A DNA stretch of 54,264 bases from Mesorhizobium sp. LSHC420B00 (GCF_000503055.1 NZ_AYVY01000031.1:4496-58759); one strand, 5' to 3'. Positions 10,428 to 19,040 are shown, counted from the first letter of the stretch. Notes: generated by a model from the sequence alone, not told the origin. Numbers and translations: made by a program.

Positions 10428-11177
10428 ATGTCATCTCGAAGACCATTGCGGCTTGCGGCCGTTGCGCTGGCTCTCTCGGCGTTTGCCGGAAGCGCCTTCG
10501 CCGAGCAGGCCGACAAGCCATTAGGCGTCGTCGAGCTCTTCACCAGCCAGGGATGTAATTCCTGTCCGCCGGCCGACGAATTCTTCGCCGAGCTCGCCGC
10601 CAAGGAGAACATCGTCGCGCTCGCCTATCATGTCGACTATTGGGATTACCTCGGCTGGCAGGATACGCTGAGCCGCAAGGAAAATACCGAGCGGCAATAT
10701 GAGTATATGCGCGCCTTCGGCAGCCGTTCCGTCTACACCCCGCAAGCCGTCATCAACGGCCGCAGCCATGTCAATGGCGCCAGCCGCAAGGAAGTCGACG
10801 GCGCGCTGGCACGCATGGAGAGGGTCGGCGAAGGCATGCGCGTCGGCATCAAGGTCAGCCGGACCAGCGATCGCGTCATGATCGATGCCGGCGACGCCGT
10901 GACCGGCCCCGCCGACGCGCATGTCGTCATCGTCTATTTCAACCCGCCGCAGACGATCAAGATCGGCAAGGGTGAAAACACCGGCCGCAGCATGACCTAC
11001 TGGAACGCCGTCTCCAGCATCCAGACCGCCGGCATGTGGCACGGCAAGGCGCAGCGCTACGAACTGCCGATGAGCGAGATCGCCAAGAAGGGCGGCTGCG
11101 CCGTGCTGCTGCAGTCGGTCGGCAAGGACGGCGTGCCCGGTCCGATCCTGGGTGCAGCCTTTATCCGCAAGCCTTAG
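10428..11177 (+). CDS. DUF1223 domain-containing secreted protein with thioredoxin-like CxxC
   Basis: A 249-residue exported protein. Residues 1-25 form a signal peptide (RRPLRLAAVALALSAFAGSAFA), followed by the DUF1223 domain: VVELFTSQGCNSCPPADEFF with the redox-type pair Cys43 and Cys46, then AYHVDYWDYLGWQDTLS and the conserved YTPQAVINGRSHVNGASR. DUF1223 proteins have a thioredoxin-like fold and are thought to act in the periplasm, but their reaction is unknown. The upstream in-frame extension is rejected because the signal peptide begins at ATG 10428. It is divergent from the ceramidase-like gene. Confidence 0.85.
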   Translation: MSSRRPLRLAAVALALSAFAGSAFAEQADKPLGVVELFTSQGCNSCPPADEFFAELAAKENIVALAYHVDYWDYLGWQDTLSRKENTERQYEYMRAFGSRSVYTPQAVINGRSHVNGASRKEVDGALARMERVGEGMRVGIKVSRTSDRVMIDAGDAVTGPADAHVVIVYFNPPQTIKIGKGENTGRSMTYWNAVSSIQTAGMWHGKAQRYELPMSEIAKKGGCAVLLQSVGKDGVPGPILGAAFIRKP

Positions 11178-11188
11178 ATGGAGCGCTC

Positions 11189-11334
11189 TCCCTTCTCCCT
11201 TGTGGGAGAAGGTGTCGCCGAAGGCGACGGATGAGGGTGTTCCAGGGAACGCCAACGCCTCACTCCGTCCAACACCCTCATCTGTCTCGGCGCTGCGCGC
11301 CGATCCACCTTCTTCCACAACAAGGGGAGAAGGG
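11189..11334. repeat. Inverted repeat of the ctcccttctccc...gggagaagg type
   Basis: The left arm (about 11189-11242) starts CTCCCTTCTCCCTTGTGGGA and ends GATGAGGGTGTT; the right arm (about 11272-11334) starts AACACCCTCATCTGTCTCGG and ends AACAAGGGGAGAAGGGA. Arms contain smaller stems (ctcccttctccc...ggagaagg, ggcgctgcgcgcc). A fragment of the same family, TTCTCTCCTTGTGGGAGAAG, occurs near 20993. This is an interspersed palindromic element downstream of the DUF1223 gene. Confidence 0.7.
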
Positions 11335-11406
11335 ATAGCCGCGCTCAAGCCTCCGACGACAGCCTATCCGGATGGATCGCGCCGCCACGGCTCCAGCCAA
11401 TAAAAA

Positions 11407-11435
11407 ACCGGCGTCAGCTTGCTTCTGACGCCGGT
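11407..11435 (-). terminator. Strong intrinsic terminator on the minus strand
   Basis: Perfect 11-bp stem ACCGGCGTCAG / CTGACGCCGGT around the loop cttgctt. Read on the minus strand the hairpin is followed directly by TTTTTTA, the classic form of a Rho-independent terminator; on the plus strand the T run is poor. No confident minus-strand gene lies upstream, which points to an unannotated transcript. Confidence 0.75.
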
Positions 11436-11775
11436 CATTTAGGTTTTGGGATCGTCGCACCCGATCTTTCCAAGGAAAGACCGAGGTTGGTTCGATCCGA
11501 CGCAGACCCGTGGGCGGGGGGCTTGGGGTTTACGAGCCGGTGCCGGACCGAACCGTCTCAGGCAACGCCGGTAAATTCGTCGGACATTGGGGCATGAGCA
11601 CGGATAAAAAAAGGCAGGATTGTGGCGAAGCATCACCAATTCCAACAGGCGTTTCGCAAACGTGACTGGACGTTGGAGAAACCGCGCGGTGCTGCCGTTG
11701 CCCGGCCGGGCCTTGCAATTCGGCAACGAAAGCGCCAACTTTGGTCGGCGTACGATTCATTGCGAGGATCCAGGC
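11436..11775 (-). other. Possible unannotated transcript (small RNA or small ORF) ending at the 11407 terminator
   Basis: This 340-bp gap holds no family I recognise. It must nonetheless be considered a transcript candidate, since a strong minus-strand terminator lies immediately beyond it. It contains a compact dyad: GGATCG...CGATCC (about 11449-11499) enclosing TCTTTCC-aa-GGAAAGA, which folds as a stem-loop on either strand. A 99-codon open frame starting TTG (minus strand, stop at 11439) ends three bases before the terminator region, but its codon choice is mixed and it has no recognisable domain. I cannot decide between a structured RNA, a small ORF, or the 3' end of nothing at all. Confidence 0.3.
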
Positions 11776-12162
11776 ATGACTGATCGCAGCAGCGGGACGG
11801 AGGATGGGGACGCATCCGCAATATTGATCCCGCTGCACGAGGCAAGACACGAACGCCTCGACCAGCCGGTGCGCTTCGACCGCCGCGAACTGGACCAGAT
11901 CCTCAGGCTCTACGGCCGTATGGTCGCCGCCAATGAATGGCGCGACTATGCTATTGACCATCTCACCGACCGCGCCGTTTTTTCCGTCTTCCGTCGCACC
12001 AGCGAAGTGCCGCTTTTCCAGATCGTCAAGGATCCGAAGCTGGCGCGCCGGCAAGGCGCATTCGCCGTCATCGCCGCCGGCGGACGCATCCTCAAGCGTG
12101 GCCAGGAACTCGGCCGGGTGCTTGGCGTGTTCGACCGAACGCTGAAGCTGGTCGAGGCGTAA
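11776..12162 (+). CDS. DUF2794 domain-containing protein
   Basis: A 128-residue protein that matches the DUF2794 family restricted mostly to Alphaproteobacteria. Visible family pattern: VRFDRRELDQILRLYGRMVAANEWRDYAIDHL followed by RAVFSVFRRTSEVPLFQIVKDPKLARRQGAFAVIAAGGRILKRGQELGRVL. The body is soluble with mixed alpha/beta prediction by eye and has no signal peptide. Function is unknown. The ATG at 11776 follows a GAGGATCCAGGC ribosome-binding region; the longer upstream open frame is unsupported. The next gene is convergent, four bases away. Confidence 0.85.
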   Translation: MTDRSSGTEDGDASAILIPLHEARHERLDQPVRFDRRELDQILRLYGRMVAANEWRDYAIDHLTDRAVFSVFRRTSEVPLFQIVKDPKLARRQGAFAVIAAGGRILKRGQELGRVLGVFDRTLKLVEA

Positions 12163-12166
12163 CCCC

Positions 12167-12736
12167 TTATTTTTGTTTGCGGAACTTCCGCTCGGGCAGC
12201 GATTGCGGATCGGGCGGGACCGACGCTCCACCGTTGATCGGCAGTTGCATGAACATCGTGTCCAGCCAGCGTCCGTGCTTGTAGCCGGAGCCTTCCAGGC
12301 GGCCGGAATGGTGAAAGCCGAGCTTCTCGTGCAACCGCACCGAGGCGCTGTCGGGCCGGCCATCGCCAATCACCGCGATGATCTGGCGAAAGCCCGCCGC
12401 CTTGGCTGCCTCGATCAGCCTTTGCATCAGGAGCAGCCCGACGCCCTGCCCCTTGGCGTCGGGCGCGACATAGACGGAATCCTCAACCACGAAGCGGTAT
12501 GCCGAGCGCGGCCGGAAAGCGCCGGCATAGGCATAGCCGAGCACAATGCCGCCTTTTTCCGCCACGAGATAGGGAAAGCCACCCGCTACCAAACTGTCGA
12601 AGCGCGCTCCCATCTCGATACGACTTGGCGGGTCGAGTTCATAGCTCGCCGTGCCGTTTGTCACCGCGTCGGCATAGATTTCCGTGATCCGGTCGAGATC
12701 GGCCGACGTCGCGGCCCGCAAGGTGATGCTGCTCAT
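12167..12736 (-). CDS. GNAT acetyltransferase, phosphinothricin N-acetyltransferase type
   Basis: A 189-residue GNAT-fold enzyme of the Pat/Bar-like subgroup that transfers acetyl from acetyl-CoA to amino groups of small molecules. The opening IRxAxxxDLxxIxxIYxxxV pattern is visible as LRAATSADLDRITEIYADAVTNGTASYE, the acetyl-CoA loop as APDAKGQGVGLLLMQRLIEAA (motif A, QGxG), and the late GFHHSGRLEGSGYKHGRWLDTMFMQLPI matches the Pat family ending. Related enzymes often acetylate methionine sulfone or sulfoximine as well as phosphinothricin. The exact substrate is not determinable here. Confidence 0.88.
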   Translation of the reverse strand: MSSITLRAATSADLDRITEIYADAVTNGTASYELDPPSRIEMGARFDSLVAGGFPYLVAEKGGIVLGYAYAGAFRPRSAYRFVVEDSVYVAPDAKGQGVGLLLMQRLIEAAKAAGFRQIIAVIGDGRPDSASVRLHEKLGFHHSGRLEGSGYKHGRWLDTMFMQLPINGGASVPPDPQSLPERKFRKQK

Positions 12737-12791
12737 AATTTATGCACGTCGTTCATCTGCCCTATATCACAGCAAGAGCCGGCACAAAAGA

Positions 12792-12817
12792 AAAGGGCGG
12801 CCATTGGGCCGCCCTTT
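12792..12817 (-). terminator. Intrinsic terminator between the GNAT and BI-1 genes
   Basis: Stem AAAGGGCGGCC / GGCCGCCCTTT with loop attg. Read on the minus strand it is followed by TTTCTTTTGTG, suitable for ending the leftward BI-1 transcript whose stop is about 85 bp upstream on that strand; it lies just beyond the divergent-facing start of the next leftward gene. Confidence 0.7.
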
Positions 12818-12835
12818 CCAAACTCGCTGGAGTCA

Positions 12836-12884
12836 GACCATGATCCCGAAAAGTGGAAACCGGTTTTCGGAACAGATCATGGTC
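12836..12884. repeat. 49-bp dyad repeat (gaccatgatc ... gatcatggtc)
   Basis: The element begins GACCATGATCCCGAAAAGTG and ends AACAGATCATGGTC, giving perfect 10-bp outer arms; the centre GGAAACCGGTTTTCGG is itself a dyad. The copy at 41331-41379 has exactly the same length and the same central words (aaaagtgg, aaccggtttt) but different outer arms (gagcatcgga / tccgatgctc). The family appears to keep the centre and covary the arms. Confidence 0.75.
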
Positions 12885-12900
12885 AACAAAGAACGCCGTA

Positions 12901-13680
12901 CTAGCGACGGTCGCCCATGAACTGCAGCAGGAACATGAACAGGTTGATGAAGTCGAGATAGAGCCTCAGCGCGCCCATGATCGCCTTGCGGCCGGCGACA
13001 TCAGTCTCGTCACCCTCGAAATACATCTCCTTGATGTTCTGCGTGTCATAGGCGGTGAGGCCTGCGAAGATCAGCACGCCGATCGCCGAAACGGCGAAGG
13101 AAAGCGCCGACGACTGCAGGAAGATGTTGATCACCATCGCGATGATCAGGCCGACCAGGCCCATGACCAGGAACGAGCCGAACGCGGAAAGGTCGCGCTT
13201 GGCCGTGTAGCCGTAGAGCGACAGCCCGCCAAACGCGGCGGCGGTGGCGAAGAAGGTCTGCGAGATACTGGCGGTGGTGTAGACCAGGAAGATCGACGAC
13301 AGCGACAGGCCGACAAGGCCGGCGTAAACCCAGAACGTCGTCTGCGCCGCCGAAACGCTCATCGATTGGACCCGGAACGACAGGAACATCACCGCTGCCA
13401 GCGGGGCAAAGATCACCAGCCATTTCAGCGGCGAGCCGAAGATCGCGTAGCCGAACGAGGTCAGCATCTCGCCGCTTGGCAACGTGGCAACCGCCGAGGC
13501 GGGATCGCTGGTGGTGGCCAGCATGATTGTGCCAACCGCGGCAAGGCCGGTGATGAGGAGGCCAAGCCCCATCAGGTTGTAGACTTTGATCATGTAGGCG
13601 CGCAGGCCCTGGTCGATGGCAGCATCGACGCCGGCGCCGGGCACGGCGCGCGTCTGATAATTGCGAACGGGATCAGCCAT
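12901..13680 (-). CDS. Bax inhibitor-1/YccA family membrane protein
   Basis: A 259-residue integral membrane protein of the BI-1/TMBIM superfamily, related to E. coli YccA/YbhL; relatives act as pH-sensitive calcium leak channels or modulate FtsH proteolysis. Seven hydrophobic spans are seen, starting at about residue 33 (NLMGLGLLITGLAAVGTIML). The conserved FGYTAKRDLSAFGSFL and the C-terminal GLTAYDTQNIKEMYFE match the family, including the paired acidic residues near the last helix. The ATG at 13680 is preceded by GAGGATTTCC, favouring MADPVRNYQTR as N-terminus over one four codons upstream. Confidence 0.92.
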   Translation of the reverse strand: MADPVRNYQTRAVPGAGVDAAIDQGLRAYMIKVYNLMGLGLLITGLAAVGTIMLATTSDPASAVATLPSGEMLTSFGYAIFGSPLKWLVIFAPLAAVMFLSFRVQSMSVSAAQTTFWVYAGLVGLSLSSIFLVYTTASISQTFFATAAAFGGLSLYGYTAKRDLSAFGSFLVMGLVGLIIAMVINIFLQSSALSFAVSAIGVLIFAGLTAYDTQNIKEMYFEGDETDVAGRKAIMGALRLYLDFINLFMFLLQFMGDRR

Positions 13681-13899
13681 GGAAATCCTCATATTGCTTC
13701 TGCCCCGTCCGGTGTCAGGTCCTTTTGAACCCAGGCGCCGCTGGCGGGGCTCCAGCATGCCTGCGCCGAAATATGATGGTTCTTGGCGTAAAGGACAAGA
13801 CCGTAACCGGACGTAATGCTCCGTGAAGTGCCGGAGATCCGGTTTTATTGGCCTTGCCGGTCGAAACATTAACGAGATTTAATCAAAACCGGCTCTGGC

Positions 13900-16449
13900 T
13901 CAAAGATTCCGCAGCACCGGCGCCGCCTTGTGGCCCAGCACTCGCCACGTGCCGGCCAGGCCGATACCCACCGTGACCACCAGTGAAAAGCCGATGGTCG
14001 CCACCGCCACCTCGGGCATGAAGTGCGATGGCAGCGTCATGACGCGCGCGACGACGTACCACGCCGCCACACCGCCCGCCGCCAGCGCGAAGATCGCGGT
14101 CGCAAGGCCGATCAGCATGTATTCCAGCGAAAAGGCCGCGATCAGCGTTTTCCTGGTCGCACCCAGGGTCTTCAGCACCACCGCGTCGTGGATGCGGGCC
14201 CGGTTGCCGGCGGCGAGCGCCCCGGCCAGCACCAGCACCGAGGCGATCAACGCCACGCCCGCCGCGGCCCTGATCGCGGTGCCGAGCTGCGCCACCAGCC
14301 GGTTGACGATGTCGAGCGCGTCCTTGACCCTGACCGTCGTCACCGCGGGAAAAGCCCGGGTGACGGCATTGAGAAGATGCGCGTCGTCGGCCGCCGACGC
14401 ATTCGTCTCGGTCAGCGTCGCCAACCAGCCATGCGGCGCCCCGGCGAATGTGTTGGGCGAGAACACCATGACGAAATTGATGCCCATGGTTTCCCATTCG
14501 ACCTGGCGGAAATTGGCAATCTTGGCCGTGATGTTGCGGCCGAGCACATTGACGGTGATGGTGTCGCCGAGCTTCAGCCCGATCTCCTTGCCCTCCTCGG
14601 CGGAAAACGAGACCAGCGGTTCGCCGGAATAATTCCCCGGCCACCAGCTGCCCTCGGTCAGCGTTGCATTCTCCGGCAATTGTGCGTCATAGGTCAGCCC
14701 ACGGTCGCCGCGCAGCACCCAGGCGCCTTCGGCCGGAACCTTGACCTTGTCGACATCGACGCCGTTGAGCGCCATCACCCGGCCGCGCAGCATCGGCACC
14801 TTGATCAGCCTGCCCTGCGGCGCCTCTTTGCCGACCAGCGCGGAGAAGGCATCGACGTCGCCGCTCTGGATATCGACGAAGAAGAAGTTCGGCGCCCGTT
14901 CCGGCAGGCTGCCGGAAATCTGCCGCCTGAGATTGCCATCGATCAGCGCCAGCGTCACCAGGAGCGTCAGCCCGAGACCCAGCGACAGCACCACGGACGG
15001 CGTCAAGGCGCCAGGCCGATGGATGTTGCCGATGGCGAGCCTGAGCGCCGTCGAGCGCACACGCGGACTTCTCTTCGCCGCCCACTGCACCAGCGTACCG
15101 ACGACACGCAGCACCAGGAACGAAAAGACCGTGGCGCCGACGAAGATCGAGGCAATACGGCGGTCGCCGGAAAACAGGATCGCCAGCACCGCGAGCAGCA
15201 GCGCGATGGCCATTGCCGCGGCGACATAGAGCGGGCGGGGAAAACCGCGGCCCTCAAAACCCATTTCGCGAAACAGCGCCGTCGCTGGCACGTCGCGAGC
15301 ACGGCCGAGCGGCAGCAGGGCGAAGGCCAGCGTCACCAGCAGCCCGAACAGCGCTGCCATGCCGAGGGCGCCGGGATAGAACCCACCTTCCGCCGGCACC
15401 GGAATAACCGACTGGAGTGCCGCGCTGGCCGCGAACGGCATCAGCGCGCCAAGCACCAGGCCCAGCGTGATACCGAGGGCGGCGATCATCAGGATCTGCA
15501 CCAGGTAGACGGCAAAGACGAACCCGCCCGAAGCCCCCAGGCTCTTGAAGGTGGCGATGACGCCGCGCTTGCCGTCGAGATAGGCACGCACCGCATTGGC
15601 CACGCCGACGCCGCCGACCACCAGCGCCGTCAGCCCGACCAACGTCAGGAATTGCGAGAACCGCTCGATGTTCGAGGACAGCGCCGGCGCTGCGTTGCTG
15701 CGCGTGCGGATCGACCAGCCGGCCTGCGGGAACTCTTTCGCGGCCTGCTCCTGGATCGCCTTGATCTGTACTTCAGTGGTGCCGCCGGGCAGGCGGACCT
15801 TATAGGCGTTCTCGACCAGGCTGCCCGGCTGGATCAGGCCTGAAGCGGCAAGCCCGTCGGTCGACACCATCAGCCGCGGCGCAAAACCGAAGCCATCCGA
15901 CACCGCATCTGGCTCGTTGACCAGCTTGGCGCGCAGCTCGAATGTCGCGCTGCCGAGCTTCAACCGGTTACCGATGCCAAGGTTCAGCCGCTCGAACAGA
16001 AGGTCCGGGGCGGCGGCGCCGAAGACACCGGATTTTTCGCCGAACAAATCCTCTCGCGACAGCACCGGCTGGGTCTCCAGCGCGCCATAGAGCGGATAGG
16101 CGCCGTCGACCGCCTTGGCCTCGACCAGCGCCTGGTCGGAGCCGTCCTCGAGCCTCGCCATCGAGCGCATGTTGGCGCTGTGCGAAACCGTGCCAAGCCG
16201 GTCGAGGAAGCTGCGTTCGGCTCTGGTCGGATCGCGCTGGTTGAGCTGGAAGCGGAGATCGCCGCCGAGCAGCGTCTGGCCCTGGTCGGCAACACCGGCG
16301 GAAATCGCCTGCGCCACCGAATTGACGCCGCCGATTGCCGCGACGCCAAGCGCAATGCAGGCAAGGAAGATCAGGAACCCGGACAGCCCGCCGCGCATTT
16401 CGCGCAGCGAGAACTTGAAGGCCAGCCTCAGCGTTTGCGACAGCGGCAT
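13900..16449 (-). CDS. FtsX-like ABC transporter permease (YbbP type)
   Basis: An 849-residue permease with the layout of the YbbP/MacB-like FtsX family: an N-terminal membrane span (LIFLACIALGVAAIGGVNSVA), a large periplasmic domain, a first four-helix block around residues 255-420, a middle pair of spans, a second periplasmic domain and a final FtsX block ending near the C-terminus (AAGVALIASVLVLAGALAAG ... LGATRKTLIAAFSLEYML). The LGATRxT motif in each half is the coupling segment that contacts the ATPase. The start overlaps the stop of the ATP-binding gene by one base (TAATG). Paired with the ATPase and the divergent esterase it mirrors E. coli ybbA-ybbP-tesA. Substrate is unknown. Confidence 0.92.
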   Translation of the reverse strand: MPLSQTLRLAFKFSLREMRGGLSGFLIFLACIALGVAAIGGVNSVAQAISAGVADQGQTLLGGDLRFQLNQRDPTRAERSFLDRLGTVSHSANMRSMARLEDGSDQALVEAKAVDGAYPLYGALETQPVLSREDLFGEKSGVFGAAAPDLLFERLNLGIGNRLKLGSATFELRAKLVNEPDAVSDGFGFAPRLMVSTDGLAASGLIQPGSLVENAYKVRLPGGTTEVQIKAIQEQAAKEFPQAGWSIRTRSNAAPALSSNIERFSQFLTLVGLTALVVGGVGVANAVRAYLDGKRGVIATFKSLGASGGFVFAVYLVQILMIAALGITLGLVLGALMPFAASAALQSVIPVPAEGGFYPGALGMAALFGLLVTLAFALLPLGRARDVPATALFREMGFEGRGFPRPLYVAAAMAIALLLAVLAILFSGDRRIASIFVGATVFSFLVLRVVGTLVQWAAKRSPRVRSTALRLAIGNIHRPGALTPSVVLSLGLGLTLLVTLALIDGNLRRQISGSLPERAPNFFFVDIQSGDVDAFSALVGKEAPQGRLIKVPMLRGRVMALNGVDVDKVKVPAEGAWVLRGDRGLTYDAQLPENATLTEGSWWPGNYSGEPLVSFSAEEGKEIGLKLGDTITVNVLGRNITAKIANFRQVEWETMGINFVMVFSPNTFAGAPHGWLATLTETNASAADDAHLLNAVTRAFPAVTTVRVKDALDIVNRLVAQLGTAIRAAAGVALIASVLVLAGALAAGNRARIHDAVVLKTLGATRKTLIAAFSLEYMLIGLATAIFALAAGGVAAWYVVARVMTLPSHFMPEVAVATIGFSLVVTVGIGLAGTWRVLGHKAAPVLRNL

Positions 16450-17165
16450 TAGGCGGTCACCTTGCCGGCCCTGGAGGCCGGCTTGGATGCGTCCTCGATC
16501 AGCCCCGACCGCATCGACACCTGGCGCGAGCAGCGCGCCGCGAGCACCGGGTCATGCGTGACCAGCACCAGCGTCATGCCGCGTTCGGCCGCCTTGGCGA
16601 ACAGCAGGTCGGCGACGTGCCGTCCCGTCGCCTGGTCGAGATTGCCGGTCGGCTCGTCGGCGATCAGGATGCGAGGCGACGGCGCCAGCGCCCGGGCGAT
16701 CGCCACGCGCTGCTGCTCGCCGCCAGACAATTCGCCGGGATAATGGGTGATGCGATCGCTAAGGCCGACCGCCGCCAGTTCGCGCGCCGCCACGCCGAAC
16801 GGATCGGCATGGCCGGCAAGCTCAAGCGGGACGGCGACGTTTTCCAGCGCCGTCATATTGGGGATGAGGTGGAACGACTGGAACACGATGCCGATGTTTC
16901 GCCCTCGAAACGATGCGATCTGGTCTTCGCTTTTGCCGTTGAGCAGCTCGCCGGCAATTCGTACCGCACCCGAATCGACCCTTTCAAGCCCGGCCAAAAC
17001 CATCAGCAATGTCGACTTTCCCGAACCCGAAGGTCCAACGATGCCTGTCGCTTCGCCGCTCGCCACATCGAGGCTGACGCCCTTCAGCACATGCACCGAG
17101 GATGCGCCTTCGCCGAGCGTCAGCGATACGTCTTTCAGCGAAATGACGGCTTCTTCCAAAATCAA
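16449..17165 (-). CDS. ABC transporter ATP-binding protein (YbbA/LolD type)
   Basis: A 238-residue ATPase of the MacB/LolD/YbbA subgroup with every motif present: Walker A GIVGPSGSGKSTLL, Q-loop region IVFQSFHLIPNMTALENVAVP, signature ELSGGEQQRVAIARAL, Walker B RILIADEPTGNLD and the H-loop VLVTHDP. The QSFHLIPNMTALENV phrase is typical of mechanotransmission-type ABC systems. The start appears to be TTG at 17165 with TAGGACGA upstream; no in-frame ATG gives a complete N-terminus. It is translated just ahead of the overlapping permease and is divergent from the esterase gene, whose family is often found beside these transporters. Confidence 0.93.
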   Translation of the reverse strand: MILEEAVISLKDVSLTLGEGASSVHVLKGVSLDVASGEATGIVGPSGSGKSTLLMVLAGLERVDSGAVRIAGELLNGKSEDQIASFRGRNIGIVFQSFHLIPNMTALENVAVPLELAGHADPFGVAARELAAVGLSDRITHYPGELSGGEQQRVAIARALAPSPRILIADEPTGNLDQATGRHVADLLFAKAAERGMTLVLVTHDPVLAARCSRQVSMRSGLIEDASKPASRAGKVTA

Positions 17166-17266
17166 ATCGTCCTATATGGGGGAAGAGGGCTAGAGCATCC
17201 GATGCTCGACAAAGACGAAAACCTGCCTTCGCCAACAGATGTTCCTGGTCATATGGGGCCTGCCGC

Positions 17267-17911
17267 ATGGCTTTCAAACACACTTTTGCCGCAGCCTTCG
17301 CCCTTTTCCTCGCGATCTGCAGCGCCATTTCGTCGGCGCGCGCCGAGCCCTTCACCATCGTTGGCTTCGGCGACAGCTTGATGGCGGGTTATGGCCTTGG
17401 GCCGGGTCAGGGGTTCACCGAAAAGCTGCAGGCCGCGCTTCGCGCCAAGGGCTACGATGTCACGGTCGCCAATGCCGGCGTTTCCGGCGATACGACGAGC
17501 GGCGGCCTGTCGCGGCTCGACTGGTCGGTGCCGGACGGCACGCAGCTGGTCATCCTGGAGCTCGGCGCCAACGACATGCTGCGCGGCGTTTCGCCCGCCA
17601 TAGCGGAAAAGAACCTGGACGCCATGCTGGCAAAGCTGAAGCAGCGCAAGATCGCCGTGTTGCTGGCCGGGATGCGCGCGGCGCCGAATCTCGGCGCCGA
17701 TTACCAGAGGGCCTTCGACGCGACTTTTCCGAGACTGGCTGAAAAATACGGCGTGCCGCTCTATCCTTTCTTTCTCGAGGGCATCGCCGGCCAATCCGTC
17801 CTGCAGCTCGAAGACGGTCTTCATCCAAACGCCCGAGGCGTCGACCGCATCGTCGAGGGTATCCTGCCCAGCGTGGAGAAGACCATTGAAGCGATCCGGG
17901 GCAATTCCTGA
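17267..17911 (+). CDS. Arylesterase / GDSL-SGNH hydrolase (TesA type)
   Basis: Periplasmic serine esterase related to E. coli TesA. The 214 residues begin with a signal peptide cleaved near residue 26 (LFLAICSAISSARA-EP). The SGNH blocks are all present: Ser37 in FGDSLMAGYG, the Gly of block II in NAGVSGDTTSGG, Asn102 in LELGANDML, and Asp182 with His185 in EDGLHPNARG. Such enzymes hydrolyse acyl thioesters, aryl esters or lysophospholipids. It diverges from the ABC ATPase/permease pair; this arrangement is conserved from E. coli (tesA beside ybbA) and hints at a joint role in handling lipids or exported substrates, though that role is unproven. Confidence 0.93.
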   Translation: MAFKHTFAAAFALFLAICSAISSARAEPFTIVGFGDSLMAGYGLGPGQGFTEKLQAALRAKGYDVTVANAGVSGDTTSGGLSRLDWSVPDGTQLVILELGANDMLRGVSPAIAEKNLDAMLAKLKQRKIAVLLAGMRAAPNLGADYQRAFDATFPRLAEKYGVPLYPFFLEGIAGQSVLQLEDGLHPNARGVDRIVEGILPSVEKTIEAIRGNS

Positions 17912-18048
17912 AGGCGAGGGTTCGCCGCTGCAACACCTTCCGCAGGGGAAGCTTTTAGGCAGGCCTGCGACCAACAAACCCCTTGCCCCGTTTGAATATC
18001 GATGATTCGCTAGGGGCAAGAGTTCGATTCGAGGACAGGAGGCTTCCC

Positions 18049-18645
18049 ATGCCGCGTCTTTTTACCGCCCTCGAAATACCGCGTGATGCCGCTCTTTCGC
18101 TGTCCCTGCTCAGGGGCGGCCTGCCCGGAGCCCGCTGGATCGACGTCGAAAACTATCATCTGACGCTGCGCTTCATCGGCGATGTCGAGGGCCATGTCGC
18201 CGACGAAATCGCCAACACGCTCGACCGCGTTCACCGCCCGTCCTTCTCGCTGACGCTGTCCGGCGTCGGCGCCTTCGGCCAGAAGAAGCCGCATGCGGTG
18301 TGGGCCGGGGTCGCCGCTTCGCCCGATCTTTCCGCTCTGCAAAGCGAAATCGAGCGCATCTGCCAGCGGCTCGGCATCCCGGCCGACCCGCGCAAGTTCA
18401 TGCCGCATGTGACGCTGGCCCGCCTGCGCAATGCGAGCCCGCTCGACGTCGCCCAGTATCTGTCGGCGCGCGGCAATTTTTCGACGCTGCCGTTCCGGGT
18501 CGGCCGCTTCGTGCTGATGTCGTCGCGCGACTCGGTCGGCGGCGGGCCTTACGTCGTCGAGGAGGCTTGGCCGCTTTCAGGTGCCGACAACCGCATCGCC
18601 AGCCGTTTGGCCGGCGCCGCCGACGCTTCGCGGATCATGCGGTAG
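18049..18645 (+). CDS. thpR: RNA 2',3'-cyclic phosphodiesterase
   Basis: Member of the 2H phosphoesterase family (ThpR/LigT), which opens 2',3'-cyclic phosphate ends of RNA and can join tRNA halves in vitro. Both catalytic HxT motifs are visible: His37-Leu-Thr39 in NYHLTLRFIG and His120-Val-Thr122 in FMPHVTLARL. The early MPRLFTALEIP matches the family's FxAlxlP start. The ATG follows a strong GGAGG six bases earlier; the longer frame upstream runs through intergenic DNA and is rejected. Length of 198 residues is normal. The gene precedes the pterin dehydratase gene by six bases, so the two are co-transcribed. Confidence 0.92.
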   Translation: MPRLFTALEIPRDAALSLSLLRGGLPGARWIDVENYHLTLRFIGDVEGHVADEIANTLDRVHRPSFSLTLSGVGAFGQKKPHAVWAGVAASPDLSALQSEIERICQRLGIPADPRKFMPHVTLARLRNASPLDVAQYLSARGNFSTLPFRVGRFVLMSSRDSVGGGPYVVEEAWPLSGADNRIASRLAGAADASRIMR

Positions 18646-18651
18646 ACGGAT

Positions 18652-18948
18652 ATGGCCAGGGAGAAACTAGCAAAAGAGGCGATCAGCGCCGAACTTGCCG
18701 GCCTCGACGGCTGGTCGCTGGCCAAGGATGGTGGTTCGATCAGCCGCAGCTTCACTTTCAAGAATTTCTCGGAAGCCTTTGCCTTCATGACCCGCGTGGC
18801 GTTGGCGGCGGAGAAGATGGACCACCACCCCGACTGGTCGAACGTCTACAAGACGGTAAACGTGACCCTCAACACACACGACGCCGGCGGCCTGACCGCG
18901 CTGGATTTCGATCTGGCCAGGAAGATGAACCGCTATTTCGGCACCTGA
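18652..18948 (+). CDS. phhB: 4a-hydroxytetrahydrobiopterin dehydratase (pterin-4a-carbinolamine dehydratase)
   Basis: A 98-residue enzyme that dehydrates 4a-hydroxytetrahydropterin, recycling the cofactor of phenylalanine hydroxylase; homologues also occur without a hydroxylase and may serve molybdopterin metabolism. The diagnostic EKMDHHPDWSNVYKTVNVTL contains the catalytic HHPxW motif with Trp, followed by NTHDAGGLTALDFDLARKMN as in the family. Start ATG is six bases after the thpR stop. No phenylalanine hydroxylase is present in this window, so the physiological role stays open. Confidence 0.94.
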   Translation: MAREKLAKEAISAELAGLDGWSLAKDGGSISRSFTFKNFSEAFAFMTRVALAAEKMDHHPDWSNVYKTVNVTLNTHDAGGLTALDFDLARKMNRYFGT

Positions 18949-19040
18949 CGTTATCTGCACCTTGCAGCGAGGTTCGGCTTTCACCACATTTTGCCTCGCG
19001 GTCACGCGTGAAGTCACGCGACGGCGGCAAGGAGAGGTTG

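Noticed and set aside
11484..11506. Sequence GGTTCGATCC resembling a tRNA T-loop
   Set aside because: The flanking 5-bp stem does not pair and no acceptor, D or anticodon arm is found around it.
14023..15843. 606-codon plus-strand frame within the FtsX-like permease gene
   Set aside because: Arg/Gln/His-rich text typical of a shadow frame; the minus-strand permease has its full set of domains.
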